Assembly: GCA_900109435.1 (NCBI GenBank)
Contig: FNZT01000003.1
Span: 248,001-312,000 of the forward strand
DNA: 64,000 nucleotides
Reading direction: 5' to 3'
Origin: Ruminococcus sp. YRD2003
Lineage (GTDB): Bacteria; Bacillota; Clostridia; Oscillospirales; Ruminococcaceae
Part shown: positions 56,346 through 64,000 of the stretch, one piece after another
How the letters are laid out: each line of letters starts with the position of its first letter
Position numbering within the stretch: the first letter of the stretch is position 1
Made by a program: the position numbers and the translations under genes
Notes under the pieces: generated by a model
The model's input: only the letters and a program-made list of their open reading frames with translations
Told to the model about the DNA's origin: nothing
Databases searched by the model: none

Positions 56346-57605
56346 TTAGTTCTTTTCTATCAGTTTTAACGCCTCGCTCGCCAGATAAAGCGACCCGCAC
56401 ACCACTGCGATACCGTCATTTTCCAAGGCAAGTGCTTTTGCACTTTCAATCGCTGACACGAGCGAAGAGGTCTCCGCCTCTGTGTAGAAAGAAGCGATAT
56501 CCTGCAATATATCAGCAGAAACAGCATTTCCCGAAAAACCGTCCACAGCAAAGAACTTGTCTGCTTGCCGAGCGATCATTTTCACACACTCTGCATAATC
56601 CTTGGAGTCCACCATGCCCATAACCGCGTAGATTCGCTTATTTCGCGTACTCAGATACATCAGCATAAGCGACAGCATATTCACTCCCGAAGGATTATGA
56701 CCGCCGTCAACTATGAAAGGGGGCTCGCCGCCGATGTACTGCACACGTGCTCTAACCTGCGTAGTTTCGACCATTCTGATGATATTTCCGTCGCTTATCG
56801 CGTAGCCCTTGCCCCTCAGATAAAGGCAGGCGGTTATTGCTGTCTGAGCATTGTATTTCTGGTGGAGACCGATCATGGCAGGTGTCAGCTTTATCCCGCG
56901 GTAGATGAACTGTGCATAAAGACCGCCGTCTGTATGCGGTTTACAGGGCTCGAGCGGTACAAGCTCCGCACCGACACGCTCGGCTGTCTCCTTAACAAGA
57001 GCTTTGACACTGTCGGGGTTGTCGTCGGCGAGGACCACCGCAGAGCCCGCCTTGATTATACCTGCCTTGTGAACGGCTATCTCCTCGACAGTATTTCCGA
57101 GCAAAGCCGTGTGGTCGAGCGATACAGAGGTTATCACCGACAGCAGCGGCGGAGGGATAATGTTCGTGCAGTCAAGCAGTCCGCCTATGCCTGTTTCAAG
57201 CACGACTATGTCACAATTCTCACGCTCGAACCAGAGAAATGCTATCGCCATCGTTATCTCGAACTGCGAATACGGTCTGTCACTGACGCAAGCCCTGACC
57301 TGCTCCGCTATATCGGCAAGAACTTCGTCACTTATCTCCTCGCCGTTTATGCGTATGCGGTCGTTGTAGCGCAGTATGAACGGTGAAGTAAACTGTCCTA
57401 CCCTATAGCCCGACATTATCAGTGCGTTGGAAATGTATTCGAGCGTCGAGCCCTTACCGTTAGTTCCTGCTATATGTACGAATTTCAGCCTCTTTTCGGG
57501 GTTGCCGATACTGTCCGCAAGCTCCTGTGCGCGGGAGAGGTCTGTTATCCTGCCGCCTGATTTGGTATAGCTGTTGATGAATGACATTGCTTCGTTAATA
57601 TCCAT
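56346..57605 (-). CDS. folC: Folylpolyglutamate/dihydrofolate synthase
   Basis: A 419-residue Mur-ligase-type enzyme that adds glutamate to folates. HIAGTNGKGSTLEYISNAL is the P-loop, FTSPFILRYNDRIRING and ETGIGGLLDCTNI are characteristic, and VDGGHNPSGVNML lies in the C-terminal domain. Last gene of the valS transcript. Confidence 0.96.
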   Translation of the reverse strand: MDINEAMSFINSYTKSGGRITDLSRAQELADSIGNPEKRLKFVHIAGTNGKGSTLEYISNALIMSGYRVGQFTSPFILRYNDRIRINGEEISDEVLADIAEQVRACVSDRPYSQFEITMAIAFLWFERENCDIVVLETGIGGLLDCTNIIPPPLLSVITSVSLDHTALLGNTVEEIAVHKAGIIKAGSAVVLADDNPDSVKALVKETAERVGAELVPLEPCKPHTDGGLYAQFIYRGIKLTPAMIGLHQKYNAQTAITACLYLRGKGYAISDGNIIRMVETTQVRARVQYIGGEPPFIVDGGHNPSGVNMLSLMLMYLSTRNKRIYAVMGMVDSKDYAECVKMIARQADKFFAVDGFSGNAVSADILQDIASFYTEAETSSLVSAIESAKALALENDGIAVVCGSLYLASEALKLIEKN

Positions 57606-57627
57606 AATCTTACCTGTTTCAATAATT

Positions 57628-57684
57628 GTAGGGGCTGGCGTCCTCGACAGCCCACAGCGTGACGTCGGGGACGCCGTCCCCTAC
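57628..57684. repeat. Inverted repeat between folC and Dabb gene
   Basis: GTAGGGGCTGGCGTCCTCGAC (57628-57648) pairs with GTCGGGGACGCCGTCCCCTAC reading in reverse at 57664-57684, 18 of 21 positions. GC-rich, MITE or REP-like; may shape expression of folC. Confidence 0.5.
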
Positions 57685-57687
57685 GGC

Positions 57688-57990
57688 TTAATATTCGTAG
57701 TCTATGCAGGCTCGGTCGGTCTTGACTGTGCCGATGAACTTGCCGAATTCAACGTGTGCAGGGTGTACCTGATATGCGTTGAGGTCGTCTATCGAATCGA
57801 AGTCGCAGAGAAGTGAGATAGTGTAATTGCTCGACGGAGCGTCCTTGGAGTTGATGACTACCTCTCCCCTTTTCAGCTCCTTTACGTTCGCAATGACATT
57901 ATCAAAGCGCTTCCGTGCTTCGAGTGCATTCTCATATTCTGTCCGACCGTCAGCGTCCTTCAGCTTGAACATTACTATATGCTTTATCAT
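57688..57990 (-). CDS. Stress-responsive Dabb-domain protein
   Basis: A 100-residue ferredoxin-like alpha/beta barrel protein. It begins MIKHIVMFKLKDADG, a hallmark of the Dabb family, and has YTISLLCDFDSIDDLNAYQVHPAH. Function of these small dimeric proteins is usually unknown. The start at 57990 follows AAGGTG; the upstream frame to 58086 is not needed. Confidence 0.85.
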   Translation of the reverse strand: MIKHIVMFKLKDADGRTEYENALEARKRFDNVIANVKELKRGEVVINSKDAPSSNYTISLLCDFDSIDDLNAYQVHPAHVEFGKFIGTVKTDRACIDYEY

Positions 57991-57991
57991 T

Positions 57992-58093
57992 TTATTCACC
58001 TTCATCTGATTCGTATATCTTCGCCTTGAAAGTTTTAGTCCCGTCAAAGCTTGTGTATTCTCCGTCGCGGACATTCGGTATCTCAAAATTCAT
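57992..58093 (-). CDS. Possible 33-residue peptide after valS
   Basis: An ORF beginning one base after the valS stop encodes MNFEIPNVRDGEYTSFDGTK and ends SDEGE; its stop codon lies just before the Dabb start. The composition is protein-like, but the ribosome binding site is weak and it may be a leftover gene fragment. Confidence 0.3.
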   Translation of the reverse strand: MNFEIPNVRDGEYTSFDGTKTFKAKIYESDEGE

Positions 58094-58094
58094 A

Positions 58095-60713
58095 TCACAT
58101 AAAAGCCTTGATAGACTGCTCTATCTTAGCCATTTTTTCCTCTGCCTTTGCAAGCTTAGCCTTCTCAGCCTCGATGAGCTGAGCGGGAGCCTTCGCTACA
58201 AAGCCCTGATTGTTCAGCTTGCCGCTGAGGAAGTCGATATCCTTCTGCACCTTTGTCTTTTCCTTTTCGAGACGTGCTATCTCCTTCTCCTTGTCAACGA
58301 GCTCGTCCATAGGTATGAAGATACGTGCCGCGTCTGTGACCGCATTTGCGCAGTTCTCGTGAGCAAGGCTCTCGCCTGCCTCGACTGTTGAAGCTGATGC
58401 GAGCTTCTCGAAGAATACGCCGCAGCTCTTGAAGAGCTCGGGCTCGGAGGTCTCGATAATGAGCTTCGCCTTCTTCGACGGAGGTACGTTCATCTCTGTG
58501 CGAACGTTGCGGACTGCCTTTATCGCGGAGATTATCTTCTCGAAGGCTGTCTCCTCGGCTGTGAAGTCGATAGAAGCATCGTATGTGGGGTAAGTCTCGA
58601 GGATTATCATTGACTTTTCGTTGTTGAGGACCTGCCATATCTCCTCGGTGATGAACGGCATGAACGGGTGGAGGAGCTTCAGCATTCCCTGCATCGCCCA
58701 TACGAGCACTGACTGTGCCTTTGCCATTGTCTCTCCGCCTGCCTGTATTCTCGGCTTTGTGAGCTCGATGTACCAGTCGCAGTAAACGTCCCAGATGAAG
58801 TCATATATCTTCTGTGATGCAACGCCGAGCTCGTAGCGGTCGAGGTTCTCATTGACCTCCTTGGCAAGGATATTGAACTTGTTTACCAGCCACTTGTCCT
58901 CGAGCTCGAGCTCTGCGGGAAGTCCCTTGAACTCGAAGTCCTCGGGCAGATTCATCATTATGAAGCGTGATGCGTTCCAGAGCTTGTTCGCGAAGTTGCG
59001 CGCTGCCTTGACCTTCTCGTCGATGTAGCGCATATCGTTTCCCGGCGAGTTGCCTGTTGCGAGCATGAAGCGAAGTGCGTCGGCGCCGTACTCATTGATG
59101 ACTTCGAGCGGGTCGATGCCGTTGCCGAGCGACTTGGACATCTTGCGTCCCTGAGCGTCGCGGACAAGTCCGTGTATGAGGACTGTATCAAAGGGGACCT
59201 TGCCCATATTTTCAAGTCCGCTGAACATCATTCTGATGACCCAGAAGAAGATGATGTCGTAGCCCGTTACAAGAGTGTTCGTCGGGTAGAAGTAGTCGAG
59301 GTCTGCGGTCTTCTCGGGCCAGCCGAGCGTCGAGAACGGCCACAGTGCCGAGCTGAACCATGTATCAAGGGTATCGGGGTCCTGACGCATGGGCTTGCCG
59401 CACTTCGGGCATACTGCGCTGTTTTCCTTCGTTACGACCATTTCGCCGCACTCGTCACAGTAGAATGCGGGTATCTGGTGTCCCCACCATATCTGGCGTG
59501 AGATGCACCAGTCGCGGATATTGTCGAGCCAGTGGAAGTATATCTTGTCGAAGCGCTCGGGTACGAACTTGGTGTCGCCGTTCTTTACTGCGTCGATAGC
59601 GGGCTGTGCGAGAGGCTTCATCTTTACGAACCACTGTGTCGAGACCTTGGGCTCTACGGTCGTGCCGCAGCGGTAGCAGGTGCCGACATTGTGGCTGTAT
59701 TCCTCTATCTTTACAAGTGCGCCCTCTGCTTCGAGGTCTTCAACTATCTTCTTGCGGGCTTCGTATCTGTCCATGCCTGCGTATGCGGGATAGTCGTCTA
59801 CGATAGTCGCATCGTCGTTCATTACGTTTATTACGGGGAGCTTGTGGCGGAGTCCGACCTCGAAGTCGTTCGGGTCGTGAGCGGGGGTTATCTTAACTAC
59901 GCCTGTACCGAAGTCCATTTCTACATAATCATCGGCTACAATGGGGATCTCACGGTGTACGAGCGGGAGGATGACCGTCTTGCCGACTAAGTCCTTGTAG
60001 CGCTCGTCTGCGGGATTTACGGCTACAGCTGTATCGCCGAGAAGAGTCTCGGGACGTGTTGTGGCAAGTTCAAGGTAGCCGTCGCTGTCCTTTATCTTGT
60101 AGCGGAGATGCCAGAAATGACCTGCCTGATCCTCGTATGTTACCTCGGCGTCAGAAAGCGAGGTCTTGCACTTGGGGCACCAGTTGATTATGCGCTCGCC
60201 GCGGTAGATGAGTCCTTTTTCGTAATACTTTACGAATACTTCCTTGACTGCCTTTGAGCAGCCCTCGTCCATAGTGAAACGCTCGCGCGACCAGTCACAC
60301 GAAGAACCGAGCTTCTTGAGCTGCTCCACGATGCGTCCGCCGTACTGCTTCTTCCACTCCCATGCGCGCTTCATGAAGCCGTCACGTCCGAGGTCTTCCT
60401 TTGTGATGCCTTCCTTGCGCATTGCCTCGACTATCTTAGCCTCTGTAGCGATGGCGGCGTGGTCTGTGCCCGGGAGCCACAGTGCGCTGTAGCCGCTCAT
60501 TCTCTTCCAGCGTATAAGGATATCCTGCAAGGTCTCGTCAAGAGCGTGTCCCATATGGAGCTGACCCGTTATGTTCGGGGGCGGGATAACTATTGTGTAG
60601 GGCGTCTTTTTCGGGTCGGCTTCTGCGCGGAAACAGCCCTTGTCGTTCCACGCGGCGTAGATACGGTCCTCAAAATCCTTGGGGTCGTAGGTCTTAGCAA
60701 GTTCCTTTGCCAT
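58095..60713 (-). CDS. valS: Valyl-tRNA synthetase
   Basis: An 872-residue class Ia synthetase. PPPNITGQLHMGHALD contains the HIGH motif, RKMSKSLGNGIDP the KMSKS loop, and the editing domain shows LATTRPETLLGDTAVAVNP. There are zinc-binding cysteine pairs (CPKCKTS, CDECG/CPKCG) and a C-terminal coiled coil (KEIARLEKEKTKVQKDID). Controlled by the T-box upstream. Confidence 0.98.
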   Translation of the reverse strand: MAKELAKTYDPKDFEDRIYAAWNDKGCFRAEADPKKTPYTIVIPPPNITGQLHMGHALDETLQDILIRWKRMSGYSALWLPGTDHAAIATEAKIVEAMRKEGITKEDLGRDGFMKRAWEWKKQYGGRIVEQLKKLGSSCDWSRERFTMDEGCSKAVKEVFVKYYEKGLIYRGERIINWCPKCKTSLSDAEVTYEDQAGHFWHLRYKIKDSDGYLELATTRPETLLGDTAVAVNPADERYKDLVGKTVILPLVHREIPIVADDYVEMDFGTGVVKITPAHDPNDFEVGLRHKLPVINVMNDDATIVDDYPAYAGMDRYEARKKIVEDLEAEGALVKIEEYSHNVGTCYRCGTTVEPKVSTQWFVKMKPLAQPAIDAVKNGDTKFVPERFDKIYFHWLDNIRDWCISRQIWWGHQIPAFYCDECGEMVVTKENSAVCPKCGKPMRQDPDTLDTWFSSALWPFSTLGWPEKTADLDYFYPTNTLVTGYDIIFFWVIRMMFSGLENMGKVPFDTVLIHGLVRDAQGRKMSKSLGNGIDPLEVINEYGADALRFMLATGNSPGNDMRYIDEKVKAARNFANKLWNASRFIMMNLPEDFEFKGLPAELELEDKWLVNKFNILAKEVNENLDRYELGVASQKIYDFIWDVYCDWYIELTKPRIQAGGETMAKAQSVLVWAMQGMLKLLHPFMPFITEEIWQVLNNEKSMIILETYPTYDASIDFTAEETAFEKIISAIKAVRNVRTEMNVPPSKKAKLIIETSEPELFKSCGVFFEKLASASTVEAGESLAHENCANAVTDAARIFIPMDELVDKEKEIARLEKEKTKVQKDIDFLSGKLNNQGFVAKAPAQLIEAEKAKLAKAEEKMAKIEQSIKAFM

Positions 60714-60761
60714 TGTTTTTTTCTCCTTTTCGTCGATGATGTCGGTCCGTGCAAAATAAAA

Positions 60762-61020
60762 TCGCCCCGAACCTTTTACGGTTCAGGGCGAACGATTGTC
60801 CGTGTTACCACCTGAATTCGGATATCTCTATCCGCACTCTGCGAGGTCATGAAACCTCCTCCCCTGTAACGTGAGGACACGCCGCCGACTACTTGCTCCT
60901 GCTTTCGCCTGCGGGACTCGGAAGCTACTTCGCCGCACCTCTCACACCGCCTCACACCTAACGGCGGCTCTCTGAGGTTCAAGGGAGCGGTTACTCCTCT
61001 TCGTCATCGTCTTTAAGATA
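60762..61020 (-). promoter_or_regulatory. Valine T-box leader of valS
   Basis: The T-box AGGTGGTAACACGG is at 60800-60813 on the minus strand. A terminator (TCGCCCTGAACC / GGTTCGGGGCGA then TTTTATTTT, 60755-60791) follows. Stem I has GAGGAGTAACCGCTCC and AGAGAG, and a likely GUA specifier sits at 60926-60928 (GAAGTAGC). Uncharged tRNA-Val would prevent termination. Specifier position is my reading. Confidence 0.92.
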
Positions 61021-61027
61021 TGATACT

Positions 61028-61056
61028 ATTATACACGTTTATTTTTCTTTTGTCAA
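61028..61056 (-). promoter_or_regulatory. valS promoter
   Basis: Minus-strand TTGACA (61051-61056) and TATAAT (61028-61033) with a 17-base spacer. Confidence 0.9.
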
Positions 61057-61131
61057 GTGCTGTTTTCCATATTCATATGTGTACAATAATTTCATGCCAA
61101 ATCAATTATTGCGATGTATACTGATATTGTA

Positions 61132-61160
61132 TTGACAAAATTTGTCTTTGGTCTTATAAT
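61132..61160 (+). promoter_or_regulatory. Alpha-xylosidase promoter
   Basis: TTGACA (61132-61137) and TATAAT (61155-61160), 17 bases apart; about 90 bases of leader before the gene. Confidence 0.9.
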
Positions 61161-61253
61161 GAATATATATATTATTAGCTAATAATTACATAGTTTTACA
61201 AAATCTCACTGCATAATATCGGCACCCTCTCGCCGTATCAGAAGGAGTTTATT

Positions 61254-63569
61254 ATGAAGGTTTCTGACGGATTCTGGCTCAATAAGCCGGGCTATAACGT
61301 GAACTATGCTACTCAGATGTACACCGTGGAGGCGGACGATTCATCTGTCACAGTCTATGCGACTAACCAGTGGATAGCCAACCGCGGTATGACTCTCGGG
61401 GGACCTATGCTGACGGTCAGGTTCACCTCTACCCTCGAAAACAGTATCAAGGTCACTATCGAGCATTTTAAAGGAGCTCTACGCAAGGATCCATCCTTTG
61501 AGCTGTTCGAGGACTCCGCCTTCAAGCCTGTTGTCCGCGGGTCTGCCGAGAAGGGATTTGAACTCATATCGGGAAAGACAAGCGTTAGAATAGGTGCGGA
61601 AAAAACAGGCTGGAATATCTCATATTGGTACGACGGCAGGCTCCTCACTAAGCAGGGATGGCGGACGACTTCTATTGTTGAGGAGGACGATTCGCTCAGG
61701 AACGTGTCGGGCGGCTCCGAGACAGGCAAGCGGTTCTTTTCTCGGTCCGATAACGGGGACAGCACCCATATCCGCGAGATGCTCGGTCTCAGCGTCGGGG
61801 AGTATATCTACGGCTTCGGTGAGAAATTCTCATCTTTCGTCAAGAACGGTCAGACAGTCGATGTATGGAACAACGACGGCGGTACGTGCTCGGAGCAGAG
61901 TTACAAGTCGATTCCGTTTTACGTTTCGTCACGCTCCTACGGCGTTTTCGTCAACCACCCCGAGCTCGTCAATTTCGAGGTAGCGAGCGAGACTGTCTCT
62001 AAGGTCGCGTTTTCCGTTCAGGGACAGAGACTCGAATACTTCCTTTTCGGCGGCGATACGGTCGCGGACGTTATTTCCCGCTATACCGACCTCACGGGCA
62101 AGCCTGCCCTCCCGCCTGCTTATACTTTCGGGCTCTGGCTCTCAACTTCGTTCACCACAAGCTATGACGAGGAGACTGTTTGCTCCTTTATCGACGAAAT
62201 GGAGCGCCGTGATATCCCGCTCGAAGTTTTCCACTTCGACTGCTTCTGGATGAAAGAGTTCCAGTGGACAAGCTTTGAATGGGATAAGGATATGTTCCCC
62301 GACCCGAAGTCAATGCTCGCTCGGCTGAAGGCAAAAGGGCTGAAGATCTGTGTGTGGATAAACCCGTATGTCGGGCAGTGTGCGCCCGTTTTCGACGAGT
62401 GCATGGAGAAGGGGTTCTTCATCAGGAATAAGGACGGCTCGGTGTTCCAGTGCGATATGTGGCAGCCAGGACTGGCGATTATCGATTTCACGAATCCCGA
62501 GGCGTGCAGGTGGTTCGCAGGCAAGATCAAGGCTCTCGCCGAGATCGGGGTCGACGCCGTTAAAACCGACTTTGGCGAGCGTATCCCAACCGATGTTGTT
62601 TATTCCGACGGCTCAGACCCGTTCAGAATGCACAACTACTACTCTTACCTTTATAATAAGACCGTTTTCGAGGCATTGACTGAGGTTCGCGGCGTAAACA
62701 ACGCCTGTCTCTTCGCGCGCTCGGCTACTGCGGGCGGACAGAGATTCCCCGTTCACTGGGGCGGCGACTGCTTCTCCAATTACGAATCCATGTGGGAGAC
62801 ACTCCGCGGCGGGCTTTCTCTCTGCTTGTCGGGCTTCGGCTTCTTCTCGCACGATATTTCGGGTTTCGAGGCGACGGGCTCGCCTGACCTATACAAGCGC
62901 TGGACAGCTTTCGGTCTGCTCTCTACTCATTCTCGCTACCACGGCAACAGCTCGTACCGCGTACCGTGGAATTTCGACGAGGAAAGCTGCGATGTCTCGC
63001 GCCATTTCGTCAAGCTCAAAGGCAGGCTCATGCCTTACCTTTTCAGAAATGCTGTGCTCACGCATAAAACGGGCGTTCCAATGATGAGAGCTATGGTCGT
63101 CGATTTCGGATACGACAGAGCCGCTCTGACCGTAGATACGCAGTATATGCTCGGTGACAGCCTTCTTGTCGCGCCCGTGTTCAGCGAGGACGGTGTCTGC
63201 GATTTCTACCTCCCCGAGGGCGGGATATGGACTGATATCCAGACAGGCGAGGAGCTGAAAGGCGGAAGCTGGTACACTAAGAAGTATGACTATTTCGGTT
63301 TGCCGCTCTATGCTAAGCCGTGCTCTATTATTGTGTTCGGCGATTTCAAGCGCTCCGTAGAGTATGACTATACCGACAATATGAAGGTCGTCATCTACGG
63401 TCTGGAAGACGGTAAGTCTGCTGAAACACAGGTCTTCGACATGAACGCGCTGCTTGCTGCTGTTATCAGGGCTGTTCGCTCGGGTGACACGATAACCGTT
63501 GCCGTGACAGGTACGGACAAGCCTTTCACCGTCGAAAGTGCTCAGGGTCTGAAAATCGTCATAAACTAA
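61254..63569 (+). CDS. GH31 alpha-xylosidase
   Basis: A 771-residue glycoside hydrolase like E. coli YicI. The nucleophile aspartate is in VKTDFGERIPTD and the acid/base in VHWGGDCFSNYESMW. GYGFGEKFSSF-like (YIYGFGEKF) and FHFDCFWMKEFQW match subsites of alpha-xylosidases. No signal peptide is seen, so it acts inside the cell on imported xyloside oligosaccharides such as isoprimeverose. GAAGGAG precedes the ATG. Confidence 0.94.
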   Translation: MKVSDGFWLNKPGYNVNYATQMYTVEADDSSVTVYATNQWIANRGMTLGGPMLTVRFTSTLENSIKVTIEHFKGALRKDPSFELFEDSAFKPVVRGSAEKGFELISGKTSVRIGAEKTGWNISYWYDGRLLTKQGWRTTSIVEEDDSLRNVSGGSETGKRFFSRSDNGDSTHIREMLGLSVGEYIYGFGEKFSSFVKNGQTVDVWNNDGGTCSEQSYKSIPFYVSSRSYGVFVNHPELVNFEVASETVSKVAFSVQGQRLEYFLFGGDTVADVISRYTDLTGKPALPPAYTFGLWLSTSFTTSYDEETVCSFIDEMERRDIPLEVFHFDCFWMKEFQWTSFEWDKDMFPDPKSMLARLKAKGLKICVWINPYVGQCAPVFDECMEKGFFIRNKDGSVFQCDMWQPGLAIIDFTNPEACRWFAGKIKALAEIGVDAVKTDFGERIPTDVVYSDGSDPFRMHNYYSYLYNKTVFEALTEVRGVNNACLFARSATAGGQRFPVHWGGDCFSNYESMWETLRGGLSLCLSGFGFFSHDISGFEATGSPDLYKRWTAFGLLSTHSRYHGNSSYRVPWNFDEESCDVSRHFVKLKGRLMPYLFRNAVLTHKTGVPMMRAMVVDFGYDRAALTVDTQYMLGDSLLVAPVFSEDGVCDFYLPEGGIWTDIQTGEELKGGSWYTKKYDYFGLPLYAKPCSIIVFGDFKRSVEYDYTDNMKVVIYGLEDGKSAETQVFDMNALLAAVIRAVRSGDTITVAVTGTDKPFTVESAQGLKIVIN

Positions 63570-63614
63570 ACCCGCCCTTCGGCTTTGCACTGTGCTGACT
63601 ATAATAAAACATAC

Positions 63615-63655
63615 GGGGACAACTCTGAGCAGTGACGAGTTGTCCCCTTTTTTTA
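63615..63655 (+). terminator. Terminator after the alpha-xylosidase gene
   Basis: GGGGACAACTC pairs with GAGTTGTCCCC, followed by seven T residues. Confidence 0.92.
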
Positions 63656-63775
63656 ATGTGCCTGCCCTGTTATAATAGTATATACAGACAGGTTGAAAAT
63701 GTTGGTAATGTTGAAAGAACTAACTTGTAAAAAAATCCATAAAATATATGCGGGCGAATCGTTAATTATGCCATA

Positions 63776-63804
63776 GTGACAAACTGTCCGTTTTGTGTTA
63801 TAAT
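63776..63804 (+). promoter_or_regulatory. Promoter of the DnaD-like gene
   Basis: GTGACA (63776-63781) and TATAAT (63799-63804) with a 17-base spacer. Confidence 0.7.
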
Positions 63805-63846
63805 GTTACTTGCATCGAAAGTATTTCCCGCAAGGAGGCGTAACAC

Positions 63847-64000
63847 TTGGAATTCAAAGCAAACTGCGGCGTATGGGGCACTATGTTCGGCGTTCCGTGC
63901 GTTGTTGCCGATAATTTTCTCAAGCTTGCTACAGGCGAGCAGATAAAGGTGCTTCTCTATCTCCTGAGAGCTTCGGGCAGAACTGTCAGCACCGAAGAAA
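63847..64000 (+). CDS. DnaD-like replication/primosome protein (partial)
   Basis: The first 51 residues are seen before the window ends. It begins at TTG (63847) after AAGGAGGCG and reads MEFKANCGVWG, then VPCVVADNFLKLATG and IKVLLYLLRASGRTVST, the N-terminal winged-helix of DnaD/DnaB-type primosome proteins in Firmicutes. TTG is used because no ATG fits the ribosome binding site. The C-terminal part is outside the window. Confidence 0.8.
   Translation, partial: MEFKANCGVWGTMFGVPCVVADNFLKLATGEQIKVLLYLLRASGRTVSTEE

Overview
This window looks like part of the chromosome of a gut Firmicute of the Ruminococcus type (Oscillospiraceae). The reasons are two secreted proteins with dockerin repeats (a serpin and a 313-residue protein), arabinose and alpha-xyloside use genes, T-box leaders ahead of trpE and valS, consensus promoters with 17-bp spacers, and many strong AGGAGG-type ribosome binding sites. 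The genus is an inference; no rRNA operon is present.

Layout. 1-5.1 kb is the end of an integrated element (serine recombinase, family A DNA polymerase, small genes) that stops next to the 3' end of ssrA (tmRNA, minus strand). 5.6-7.5 kb holds a small membrane protein and a 5'-truncated dapL. 7.6-14.6 kb is a complete trpEGDCFBA operon on the minus strand, controlled by a tryptophan T-box, with a leftover methyltransferase fragment between trpF and trpB. 14.6-16.6 kb is the dockerin serpin. 16.7-20.8 kb is a tight four-gene operon: a zinc-ribbon kinase-like protein, two von Willebrand factor A proteins, and a divergent adenylosuccinate-synthetase homologue. This operon is the best candidate for an undescribed system. 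20.9-31.5 kb is an arabinose regulon (ABC importer, kinase, isomerase, epimerase, AraC-type activator and AraR-type repressor) with AraR-like operators. A sugar-dehydrogenase homologue with a cloverleaf-like leader follows.

33.1-48.0 kb is a foreign block. It carries a large serine recombinase, a TnpW-like protein, a winged-helix protein, a DUF6076-like protein and a defence operon. In the defence operon, hsdM and hsdS are separated from hsdR by three extra genes: an unknown possibly HEPN-like protein, AbiH, and a HAD-fold protein. Another unknown gene follows hsdR. Several of these inserted genes are visibly AT-richer than the core genes.

48.3-52.2 kb is a housekeeping operon (fhs, tsaE, tsaB, rpiB, upp). 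It is followed by a secreted dockerin protein with a long structured leader, an orphan NarL-type regulator and gdhA. Next to gdhA is a promoter-terminator pair with no ORF (a small RNA candidate). A parS-like palindrome touches the end of folC. The window closes with a T-box-controlled valS-dabb-folC operon, a GH31 alpha-xylosidase and the start of a DnaD-like replication gene.
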